The position numbers and the translations under genes were made by a program. A stretch of DNA of 15,250 nt, taken from positions 1 through 15,250 of the forward strand of contig CANQNA010000020.1 of the NCBI GenBank assembly GCA_947625005.1, read 5' to 3'. Shown one piece after another: positions 8,017 to 15,250 of the stretch. Source of the stretch: an uncultured Bacilli bacterium (lineage in GTDB: Bacteria; Bacillota_I; Bacilli_A; RF39; UBA660). Position 1 is the stretch's first letter, and every line of letters starts with the position of its first letter. Under the pieces are notes generated by a model, which did no database searches, was not told where the DNA came from, and worked only from the letters and a program-made list of their open reading frames with translations.

Positions 8017-9477
8017 ATGGAGCAAAATGAAACCTGTCAAAATAAAAAACTAGAATTTATGGATGTTAAAAAGTTTTTGAAAATTGAAAAAAAATACAAT
8101 TTGTATGAAAAAAAAGTATGTGGAGTAAATTATTGGATTTTTTATAGATTTACTATTTGGAATTACGATATTTGTGCTAATTCGTTAAAATTAAGTACCA
8201 TACATGGTAAAAATAAAAGAATTACTATTAAAGACTTAAAAATGATTAAATTTCTTTTTCCGCATAAAATTCCTAAAAATATTGATATACTTTTTTTAAA
8301 TCATGAAAGAAGAGTAAAGCAGAACGATTTTTATGATTGTATATATACTGAAAAATTAAGCAGTTATTTTGATAATACTGCTACAATTGAAAAGCCTTTT
8401 GAAAAATCGCATTTTCAGCCAACAAGAACAAAAAACTTATACTACATAGATAGATATATATATAGTGCTTCAATATATTGGCTATTAATAAAAAACTTTA
8501 ATACTAAAAAATATAATCATATAAAATTAAAAATAAAAGAACAAATAAATCCAGCATTAAATGAGATGCGTAAAGAATTTAAATGGAACTATGATGAAAA
8601 TGAAATTCTTAATATATTAATAAATATAGTACTTAAATATCATTACTTATACAAAAAATTTTATAAATTAATAAATATAATTAAACCAAAAGTTATAATT
8701 GAAGTAGTTCATTATGATTTTATAAAGATGATTTTCAATGAAATAGCAGATAGTTTAGGCATTCCTACAATAGAACTACAGCATGGTACAATATATAATG
8801 ATCACTTAGCTTATCAATATGATACTGATAAGCACATTAAGCAATTTCCAAGTGAAATATTTCTTTTTTCAGATTTTTGGAAAAAGAATATGAATCCCCC
8901 AATAGAAAATAAATATTTAGTAGCTACTGGATTTCCGTTCTTTGAAACAAAACTAAATTTTTACAAAAACAAAATGAAATTAAAAGATAAATACACTATT
9001 TTATTTATTTCTCAAAGTACAATTGGGATATATTTATATAATTTAGCTTGTGATGTTGCAAAACATCTTGATGATAAAAAATATAAAATCATTTTTAAAC
9101 TTCATCCAGCAGAATATAGTAGTTGGAAAGATAATTATCCAAATTTACATACAGAAAATATAGAGGTAATTGATAATAACAATGAAAGTATATATTATTA
9201 TTTTCAAAAAAGTGATATGCAAATAGGGGCATATTCAACAGCACTTTTTGAAGGCATTGGTTTTGGATTACAAACTCTTATTTATAAAGTTGGACATTAT
9301 TATATCATGGATTCTTTAGTTAAATCAAAATATGCAAATTATGTTGAGAATGCAGAAGAAGTAATAAAAGAAATTAATCAAAATAAAAAAAATCCACCAA
9401 GTGACACTAATGCTTTATGGAAACCTAATTCATTTGAAAATATGGTTAATCATATTAAAAAGTATTTGGAAATTTAA
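8017..9477 (+). CDS. Putative GT-B transferase with HP and S/T motifs; candidate nonulosonic acid transferase
   Basis: A soluble 486-residue protein without signal peptide. The N-terminal 230 residues are lysine- and tyrosine-rich and match nothing I recognise. The second half looks like a GT-B donor region: KPKVIIEVVHYD near 225, ELQHGT at 253-258, IFLFSDFWKK, LVATGFPFFE, then IIFKLHPAE with His363-Pro364 and QIGAYSTALFEG with Ser407-Thr408. An HP motif followed by an S-S/T motif is the known nucleotide (CMP) binding pattern of bacterial sialyl- and polysialyltransferases and of KpsC/KpsS-type Kdo transferases. Because a CMP-nonulosonic acid synthetase follows two genes later, transfer of that sugar is the natural inference. 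The acidic D/E-D/E-G motif of sialyltransferases is not evident; ELQHG may stand in its place. A CDP-glycerol-type polymer transferase or another GT-B enzyme is the alternative. Confidence 0.55.
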   Translation: MEQNETCQNKKLEFMDVKKFLKIEKKYNLYEKKVCGVNYWIFYRFTIWNYDICANSLKLSTIHGKNKRITIKDLKMIKFLFPHKIPKNIDILFLNHERRVKQNDFYDCIYTEKLSSYFDNTATIEKPFEKSHFQPTRTKNLYYIDRYIYSASIYWLLIKNFNTKKYNHIKLKIKEQINPALNEMRKEFKWNYDENEILNILINIVLKYHYLYKKFYKLINIIKPKVIIEVVHYDFIKMIFNEIADSLGIPTIELQHGTIYNDHLAYQYDTDKHIKQFPSEIFLFSDFWKKNMNPPIENKYLVATGFPFFETKLNFYKNKMKLKDKYTILFISQSTIGIYLYNLACDVAKHLDDKKYKIIFKLHPAEYSSWKDNYPNLHTENIEVIDNNNESIYYYFQKSDMQIGAYSTALFEGIGFGLQTLIYKVGHYYIMDSLVKSKYANYVENAEEVIKEINQNKKNPPSDTNALWKPNSFENMVNHIKKYLEI

Positions 9478-9529
9478 TAAAAATAAGTTTGATAATATTT
9501 ATCAAATATAATTTTATGAAAGGAAAAAA

Positions 9530-10984
9530 ATGAAAGATTCTAGTAGTAACAAAAAAGCATTAAAAGCTGGTATATGGTATACAATTTGTAATTTTATAGT
9601 TAAAGGCTTAGCATTTTTAACGATGCCAATATTTACAAGAATCATGTCTCAAGATGACATTGGAATGTTTTCAAATATTACTTCTTGGCTTAGCATATTG
9701 TCAATAATAGCAACATTTGAAATATATTCATCTGTTTCAGTTGCACGTTTTGATTACAAAGATGATTTGGATTCATACATTTCATCCTCGCTTTTTTTAA
9801 GTACAATGATTACGCTAATTTTTTATATAATAGTTTTAATATTTCATGATTTTTTTCAAAATCTGTTTTTAATGGATTTTTTCACACTTAATATAATATT
9901 TATATATTTATTAGTTTATCCATCTATACAAATGTATCAAATTCGTCATAGAATCAAATATGAATATGTTCCTATTATAGTGATAACTTTACTTAATGCC
10001 TTTTTATCAACTGGATTATCAGTTTTACTTGTTTTATTAATGAAAAATAAGTTGCAAGGAAGAATAATCGGATATTTTATTCCATTAACAATAATTGCTT
10101 TTGTTATATACATATTCTTGATGATAAAAGGTAAATCAATATCTAATAAATATTGGAAATATGCATTAAAAATATCGTTCCCATTAATATGGCATTTACT
10201 AGCAGGATATATTTTAAGTTCATCAGATAGAATAATGATAACAAGACTTATTTCTAGTAAAGCAAATGCCTTGTATAGTATTTCATATAGTGTTTCAATG
10301 ATTGTTTCTATATTATGGTCATCGATGAATAGTGCTTGGAGTCAATGGGCCTATGAAAAAATGGATGATAAAGATTATGTTAGTTTAAAAAACAATTCAA
10401 AGCCTTATACCGTATTTTTCTTATTTTTAGTATATATGTATATGATGATAACTCCTGAAATTTTACTTCTAATGGGTGGAAAATACTATTTACAAGCTAA
10501 GTATGTTATGCCACCAGTAATGATAGGATATATATTTCAATTTGTATATTCTTTATATGTTAATATAGAATTTTATCATAAAAAACAGAAGAATATCGCT
10601 ATTGGAACAATACTTGCTGCAGGTATCAATATAATACTCAATTTTATATTTATTCCTATTTTTGGCTATATTGCTGCTGCATATACAACTTTAATTGGAT
10701 ATATATTCTTATTTGTAATACATTTTATATTAGTATCTAAACTTAAGTGTACATGGTGGTATGATACAAAATTTATAATTAAAATATTATTAATTTCAAT
10801 AATATCAATTCCACTATTTAATTTGCTCTATACTTTTAACTTTATAAGATATTTTTTAATTATCATTACTTTTACAAGTGTACTAATTTTTGGAATCAAA
10901 AATAAAAATTGTTTAATTCAAACTATTAAGACTAAAGATTTTAATTTAATTTTAGATATTTTTAAAAGAAAGAAGGAAACTTAA
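9530..10984 (+). CDS. wzx: Wzx-type polysaccharide flippase (MOP superfamily)
   Basis: A 484-residue polytopic membrane protein with about 12-14 hydrophobic segments over its full length. The N-terminus (ALKAGIWYTICNFIVKGLAF, then MPIFTRIMSQDDIGMFS) is the PolySacc_synt/oligosaccharide flippase signature. A later SSSDRIMITRLIS segment is also typical of the family. It should move undecaprenyl-diphosphate-linked repeat units to the outer face of the membrane for the polymerase encoded at 5593-6795. ATG 9530 follows GAAAGGA at 9518-9524. The stop TAA shares its last A with the ATG of the next gene (TAATG), so translation of the flippase and the CMP-sugar synthetase is probably coupled. Confidence 0.87.
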   Translation: MKDSSSNKKALKAGIWYTICNFIVKGLAFLTMPIFTRIMSQDDIGMFSNITSWLSILSIIATFEIYSSVSVARFDYKDDLDSYISSSLFLSTMITLIFYIIVLIFHDFFQNLFLMDFFTLNIIFIYLLVYPSIQMYQIRHRIKYEYVPIIVITLLNAFLSTGLSVLLVLLMKNKLQGRIIGYFIPLTIIAFVIYIFLMIKGKSISNKYWKYALKISFPLIWHLLAGYILSSSDRIMITRLISSKANALYSISYSVSMIVSILWSSMNSAWSQWAYEKMDDKDYVSLKNNSKPYTVFFLFLVYMYMMITPEILLLMGGKYYLQAKYVMPPVMIGYIFQFVYSLYVNIEFYHKKQKNIAIGTILAAGINIILNFIFIPIFGYIAAAYTTLIGYIFLFVIHFILVSKLKCTWWYDTKFIIKILLISIISIPLFNLLYTFNFIRYFLIIITFTSVLIFGIKNKNCLIQTIKTKDFNLILDIFKRKKET

Positions 10985-12585
10985 TGAAGATTTTAGCTGT
11001 AATACCTGCAAGAGCAGGTTCAAAAGGAATACCAAATAAAAATATTAGAATTATTAATGGAAAACCATTAATATATTATGCAATTAACAATGCTTTAAAT
11101 TCTAAATATATAACTGATGTAATAGTTACTTCTGACTCAGAATCAGTAAGAATTATTGCAACGCAAATGGGTGCAAAATGCAAAGTTAGAGATGAAGAAT
11201 TATGTGGTGATGACATTACCCTTGATTCAGTTATATATGATGCTATACCAAAAGATGTAGATTGGGATTATATTGTAACCATGCAGCCAACTTCACCTAC
11301 TTTAAAAACTGAAACTTTGGATAATGCTATTAAATATATTATTGATAACAATCTAGATACAGTTATTTCTGCCATCAATGCCCCTCATTTATCATGGATT
11401 GAAAAAGATGGTAAAAAAATTCCAAATTATAAGGAAAGATTAAATAGACAGTATTTACCACCTTATTATTTAGAAACAGGAGCATTTGTAATTTCTAAAA
11501 ATAATATCATAACAGAAAAAACAAGAATTGGACCAAAAGTAGATATATATGAAGTATCAGAAAGTGAATCACAAGATATTGATAATTTTGCTGATTTACA
11601 AAGTGCATCACTAACATTAGAAAATAAAAAAGTAGCTATATATGTTAATGGAAATAATACAAGAGGTACTGGCCATATTTATAGAGCTTTAGAAATAGCA
11701 GATGAATTTTATTGTAAACCAGATATATATTATGATATTAATCAAACAAATCCTAAAATTTTTGGCAATACAACTCATAATTTGATATCTGTAAACGGAA
11801 TAGCAGATTTATTTGAAAAATGCAAAAAGGAACAATATACCCTTTTTATAAATGATATTTTAACGACTACAATAGATTACATGATAGGATTAAAATCTAT
11901 ACTACCAAATACTAAAATAGTTAACTTTGAGGATGATGGTGAAGGAATTGTCGCTGCCGATGCTGTATTTAATGCATTATATCATGATAGTAACCTTCCT
12001 CAAGTATTTGCAGGAGAAAAATATTATATTTGCTCAAAAACTTTTTTACTTTATAAGCCAATAGTTATAAAAGAATTTGTAAAAAATATATTAATTACTT
12101 TTGGTGGTGCAGATCCACAAGATTATTCAGATAGATTGATAAAAATGATTATAAAAGATGAATATAAAGATTATAATTTTACAGTAATTCTTGGAAAATC
12201 CAAAAGTAATGTTGTTGAGTTAATGAAATATAATAATTTACCTAATGTTACAGTGTTATATGATGTAAAAAATATGCCTGAATTAATGAGCCAAGCTGAT
12301 ATAGCTATAACTTCAAGAGGTAGAACAGGATATGAACTTGCTATGTTAGGTGTTCCGACAATAGCAATGGCTCAAAATAAAAGAGAGGAAAAGCATGGAT
12401 TTGTAAGTAATGAAAATGGATTCACATATATAGGATTAGAACCGAGTGATGAAATAATAGAAGGTACTCTAAAAATGTATTTACAATTATCTCAAAAAAG
12501 TAGAAAAGAACTCCAAAATAAACTATTAAGTCATGACTTAAAAAATGGAAGAAAAAGAGTCATATCTATAATAAATAATTTATAA
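10984..12585 (+). CDS. Fused CMP-nonulosonate synthetase (NeuA-like) and PseG-like UDP-sugar hydrolase
   Basis: A 533-residue two-domain cytoplasmic enzyme. Residues 1 to about 210 are a cytidylyltransferase: IPARAGSKGIPNKN (Arg10, Lys14, the CTP loop), VTSDSE, MQPTSP, ETGAFVIS and SQDIDNFAD, whose aspartates bind metal. It activates a nonulosonic acid with CTP. From residue 217 a GT28-like domain starts with VAIYVNGNNTRGTGHIYRAL. His231 in GTGH aligns by eye with the catalytic His of PseG, which removes UDP from a 6-deoxy-diacetamido hexose before NeuB-type condensation. ITFGGADPQD and ITSRGRTGYELAMLG near 370 and 440 are the donor-binding part. The fusion joins a step before and a step after the NeuB reaction, and the synthase gene lies nearby at 14699. 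AAGGA at 10973-10977 precedes ATG 10984. PseG-like chemistry points to a pseudaminic-like sugar, but legionaminic or other relatives cannot be excluded. Confidence 0.85.
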   Translation: MKILAVIPARAGSKGIPNKNIRIINGKPLIYYAINNALNSKYITDVIVTSDSESVRIIATQMGAKCKVRDEELCGDDITLDSVIYDAIPKDVDWDYIVTMQPTSPTLKTETLDNAIKYIIDNNLDTVISAINAPHLSWIEKDGKKIPNYKERLNRQYLPPYYLETGAFVISKNNIITEKTRIGPKVDIYEVSESESQDIDNFADLQSASLTLENKKVAIYVNGNNTRGTGHIYRALEIADEFYCKPDIYYDINQTNPKIFGNTTHNLISVNGIADLFEKCKKEQYTLFINDILTTTIDYMIGLKSILPNTKIVNFEDDGEGIVAADAVFNALYHDSNLPQVFAGEKYYICSKTFLLYKPIVIKEFVKNILITFGGADPQDYSDRLIKMIIKDEYKDYNFTVILGKSKSNVVELMKYNNLPNVTVLYDVKNMPELMSQADIAITSRGRTGYELAMLGVPTIAMAQNKREEKHGFVSNENGFTYIGLEPSDEIIEGTLKMYLQLSQKSRKELQNKLLSHDLKNGRKRVISIINNL

Positions 12586-12598
12586 GGTAGAGTTAATT

Positions 12599-13731
12599 AT
12601 GTATGATGTAATTTTAAAAAAAAGTAAAAAACTGAATGTGCTAAAGTTATTATCTGCTATAATAATAGTAATTTTTCATTATAATAAGTTTACTGGCACA
12701 TTACACTGTGATACAAATTTTCCGTTTTATAAATTGCTAAAAATCTTTTATAATTATGGAGGCAATTTTGTTGAATTATTTTTTATTATTTCTGGATTTA
12801 CGTTTTTTGCTGTTTATTCTAAAAAGATAGAAAATGGAGAAATTTCTAGTAAAGAATTTGCTGTTAAAAGAATATCTAGACTTTTTCCATTGTATTGGTT
12901 CACCACTTTTAGCATTATTTGTGTTAGAACTCTATGTTATTGTATGTACGGCGTAAAATTGTCTGGGGGGGGGACAATGATTATTCAATTATAGCTATTA
13001 TTGCCAATATTTTCGGAATAAAAGGTGGGTGGTTTGGTAAAGCAAGTTATCCATACAACGGTCCTGCATGGTTTATTGGAGTTATAATATTTTGCTATAT
13101 TTTATTTTATATTATATTAAAATATGTTAAGAATAAAAAAATTAAGGTTTTAACATTATGTTTTCTAATTATTGATGGATTATGCTTAGTAAATTATAAT
13201 TTACAAATGCCAATATTAAATCGTGAAATGGGTAGAGGTATCTGTTGCTTTTTTCTAGGAGGATTTGTTTATTATTTTGAAAATTTTATCTGTAAAATGA
13301 AAAAAGAACAATTTTTCAATGTAATATCATTTATATGTATGGTATCCTTATTATCTATTTTTAAATATACCCTTAACTTAAATGAATTACTAAATTACAC
13401 AGTAACAATAGCATTTTTTACATTTTTAGTTTTATTTGTTTTAAATTTTAATTTTAATGAAAAAGTTATCGATGATTTTAATAAAATTAGTGTATTATCA
13501 TATTCAATTTTTTTAAACCAAGTATTGATAATGGAAATTATCTTTTTCTTATCTCAAATAGTAAAATTCATAGATTTTTATTCAAAAACATTTTTTATTA
13601 TTTTTTTCGTAATATTATTTATATTTAGTAAATTTACGTATGAGATAATTGAAAAGAAGGGGAAAATTTTAATTTTAAAATTATTTAAAAAAATGGAGGT
13701 AGCATATGAGAAAAGAAGAAAGAATTCATAG
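12599..13731 (+). CDS. Acyltransferase-3 family membrane protein, frame broken at a G9 run (probably phase-variable, OFF)
   Basis: A membrane O-acyltransferase gene read in two frames. Translation from ATG 12599 gives the N-terminal part: LKLLSAIIIVIFHYNKF with the family's conserved His (His27), FVELFFIISGFTFF and VKRISRLFPLYW. After 122 codons it enters nine G (12965-12973) and stops at 12992-12994. The remaining protein continues in the next frame from 12973 to 13731: NGPAWFIGVIIFCYI and several further helices, ending in a basic tail. With 10 G the product would be 377 residues (376 with 7 G), the usual length. With 8 G it stops at once. Family members transfer acetyl or other acyl groups to extracytoplasmic glycans, so it likely decorates the polymer or its nonulosonic acid. 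A sequencing or assembly indel at the run is the main alternative to an OFF phase. The next gene starts 26 bases before its end. Confidence 0.82.
12965..12973 (+). repeat. Nine-G homopolymer in the first acyltransferase gene
   Basis: An uninterrupted G9 run at the exact point where the reading frame breaks. It is directly flanked by a 6-base inverted repeat, ATTGTC at 12958-12963 and GACAAT at 12973-12978, the latter sharing the last G. Seven or ten G restore the frame; eight or nine do not. Confidence 0.95.
13694..13699 (+). promoter_or_regulatory. Ribosome binding site of the second acyltransferase gene
   Basis: TGGAGG lies six bases before ATG 13706, inside the last codons of the first acyltransferase frame. 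A strong own site means the second gene can be translated even when the first is in its OFF frame. Confidence 0.75.
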
Positions 13732-14712
13732 CATTGATTTTTTAAAAGGTATATGCATTTTATTTGTAATTATAACTCATAGTAATTTTACAGATTATCA
13801 AAGATTAATTTTCGGCTTTCCGTTTTGGATTAAAATGGCAGTACCTATCTTTATGATTATGTCTGGATATACAATGTATACTTCTTATGAAAAACACACG
13901 GGGGGGGGTATAAAACTTTAAAAGACTTGTACAACATAAAAATTTTATATAACAAAATAATAAAATTTTTAATTCCATATACAATAATTTTTATAGTCGA
14001 ATATAATATATATTTTTTTGTATATAATGACTTCAGTATTTTAAATTTAATAAAAAATTATATTTGTGGAGGCTTTGGACCTGGAAGTTATTATACTCCT
14101 TTAATAATTCAATTATTAATATTATTTCCATTAATATATTTTCTATATATTAATTTGAAAAATAAAAATATATTTTTACTAATTGGATTTATTGTTAATT
14201 TACTATATGAAATCATACAAAGTACAATTGGACTATCAGAAACAGTGTATAGGTTACTTATTTTTAGATATATATTTTTAATTTTTTATGGAGTATATTT
14301 AAATGGAAATCAAAATAAAAAAATATTTGGACAATTTTTATATGTTATTATAGGAGCAATTATATTATATATGATAGATTATTTAAATTATAAAATGCCT
14401 TTTATAGTTTATTGGGTAGATACATCGCTTTTATGTAGTTTATATATAATTCCAATTACCCATATATTAATTAAATCAAATCTACATTCAAGGCAAATTG
14501 AATTATTAGGAAGAGCATCATATAATATTTTTTTAATACAAATGATGTATTACTATACATTAGGAAGAATAATAAATAATTACATTAATAATTTATTAAT
14601 TCAAATTTTAATAAATGTTTTATTATGTGTAATAGGTGGTTTGATTTTTAATGATATAGTTCAAAAAATAAATTTAAAAATATTTAGGAGGAAAGAAAAT
14701 GAGAAAAAGTAA
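13706..14712 (+). CDS. Second acyltransferase-3 family membrane protein, frame broken at a G9 run (probably phase-variable, OFF)
   Basis: ATG 13706 opens with RIHSIDFLKGICILFVIITH, the classic first helix of the family with its conserved His (His25), then AVPIFMIMSGYTMYTS. After codon 64 it runs into nine G (13900-13908) and stops at TAA 13919-13921. The rest lies in another frame, 13909-14712, starting YKTLKDLYN and KIIKFLIPY, followed by hydrophobic helices and a basic end. Ten G would give 335 residues (seven G, 334), normal for this family. Eight G gives an immediate TAA. The TTG at 13927 is not a credible separate start because it has no ribosome site and would remove the catalytic first helix. 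The role should be acylation of a surface glycan; relatedness to the first acyltransferase is only at family level. The NeuB-type synthase gene begins 14 bases before its end. Confidence 0.82.
13900..13908 (+). repeat. Nine-G homopolymer in the second acyltransferase gene
   Basis: An uninterrupted G9 run at the frame break of this gene, starting with the third base of an ACG codon. Both non-productive frames (8 or 9 G) meet a stop within five codons; 7 or 10 G restores the full protein. There is no flanking inverted repeat like that of the first run. Confidence 0.95.
14686..14691 (+). promoter_or_regulatory. Ribosome binding site of the NeuB-type synthase gene
   Basis: AGGAGG, seven bases before ATG 14699, embedded in the last codons of the second acyltransferase frame. 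It fixes the synthase start and shows that the two genes overlap. Confidence 0.8.
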
Positions 14713-15250
14713 ACCATATTTAATAGCAGAAATAGGAGTTAATTTCTATGATACTGCAAGAGTTATGAATATAAGCCCATTAGAGGCTGCAAAATTATAT
14801 GTAAAAAAAGTAGCTGAATCAGGAATAGATTGTGCCAAATTTCAAAGCTACAAAGCTAATACTATTGTATCAAAAAATTCACCGGCATACTGGGACACAT
14901 CAAAAGAATCAACAAAAACTCAATATGAACTTTTTAAGAAATTTGACAGTTTTGGTAAAGAAGAATATCAAATATTAAGTGATTATGCTCATAGCTTAGG
15001 AATTGATTTTACATCAACACCATTTGATTATGAATCAGCAGATTATTTATATGATATGGTGGATTTCTATAAAATATCATCATCTGATTTTTCAAATATA
15101 CCATTTATTAAATATATAGGTTCTAAGGGTAAACCAGTAGTTATATCTGTTGGGGCTTCATACTTATCAGAAGTTGATGAGGGAATAAGAGCATTAAAAG
15201 AATCAGGATGTAATGATATTACAATATTACACTGTGTTTTATCTTATCTT
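14699..15250 (+). CDS. neuB: NeuB-type nonulosonic acid synthase, 5' part (continues past the window)
   Basis: 184 codons are visible; the family is about 340-350 residues long, so roughly half is missing beyond the window. The NeuB TIM-barrel signature is clear: YLIAEIGVNF near residues 7-16, CAKFQSYKANTIVS, IDFTSTPFDYESADYL, FYKISSSDFSNIPFI, KPVVISVGAS and ITILHCVLSYL. The enzyme condenses phosphoenolpyruvate with an N-acetylated hexosamine to make a C9 alpha-keto acid such as neuraminic, legionaminic or pseudaminic acid. The usual NH pair after AEIG is NF here, and STGMS-like text reads SVGAS, so it belongs to a divergent subgroup whose substrate I cannot assign. Its product should go to the CMP-sugar synthetase encoded at 10984-12585. 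Confidence 0.9.
   Translation, partial: MRKSKPYLIAEIGVNFYDTARVMNISPLEAAKLYVKKVAESGIDCAKFQSYKANTIVSKNSPAYWDTSKESTKTQYELFKKFDSFGKEEYQILSDYAHSLGIDFTSTPFDYESADYLYDMVDFYKISSSDFSNIPFIKYIGSKGKPVVISVGASYLSEVDEGIRALKESGCNDITILHCVLSYL

Noticed and set aside
9488..9506. Seven-base hairpin (TTTGATA / TATCAAA) between the HP-motif gene and the flippase gene
   Set aside because: It has one G-C pair per arm, no T run after it, and the genes are only 52 bases apart, so termination is unlikely.
12934..13731. A separate gene starting at 12934 overlapping the first acyltransferase
   Set aside because: Its first 13 codons are the upstream gene read in the wrong frame; homology resumes only after the G9 run.
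13927..14712. A separate small membrane protein starting at TTG 13927
   Set aside because: No ribosome site precedes it, and the frame extends back to the G9 run, where it joins the missing C-terminal part of the acyltransferase begun at 13706.
1..15250. tRNA, rRNA, CRISPR arrays, insertion sequences, attachment sites
   Set aside because: None was seen: no cloverleaf-like GC-rich segments, no regularly spaced repeats, and no transposase or integrase motifs in any frame.

Overview
The window comes from a very AT-rich bacterium. Strong AGGAGG-type ribosome sites, InlB-type surface repeats and a Gram-positive-like exopolysaccharide gene style suggest a low-GC Bacillota member, plausibly host-associated. 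The genus cannot be read from the sequence. Tryptophan is written TGG throughout and TGA ends at least one clearly complete gene, so the genetic code looks standard.

Layout, all genes on the + strand. (1) 1-2789: the 3' part of a large extracellular protein (InlB-like repeats, a beta-helix-like section, a cysteine-paired C-terminal domain); its start lies before the window. (2) 2790-3053: a probable terminator and then a promoter that opens a polysaccharide locus. (3) 3054-9477: two GT4 glycosyltransferases, a Wzy-type polymerase, a GT2 glycosyltransferase, and a GT-B protein carrying HP and S/T motifs like those of sialyl- and Kdo-transferases. (4) 9530-10984: a Wzx-type flippase. (5) 10984-15250: a nonulosonic acid block. 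It holds a fused CMP-sugar synthetase/PseG-like hydrolase, two membrane acyltransferases, and a NeuB-type synthase cut by the window end.

Together these encode a Wzx/Wzy-type capsule or exopolysaccharide. Glycosyltransferases build a repeat unit, probably ending in a sialic-acid-like sugar; Wzx flips it, Wzy polymerises it, and the acyltransferases decorate it. The initiating phosphoglycosyl transferase and the chain-length genes are not in the window.

The most striking feature is that both adjacent acyltransferase genes (12599-13731 and 13706-14712) are broken at a run of exactly nine G bases, inside DNA where G is scarce. In each case a run of 7 or 10 G restores one full-length acyltransferase-3 protein, while 8 or 9 G stops translation within a few codons. 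The runs sit at different places in the two proteins, so they were not copied with the gene. This looks like a pair of independent slipped-strand ON/OFF switches for surface glycan acylation, both OFF in this assembly. A possible coupling of the second switch to the NeuB synthase is suggested by their overlapping reading frames.
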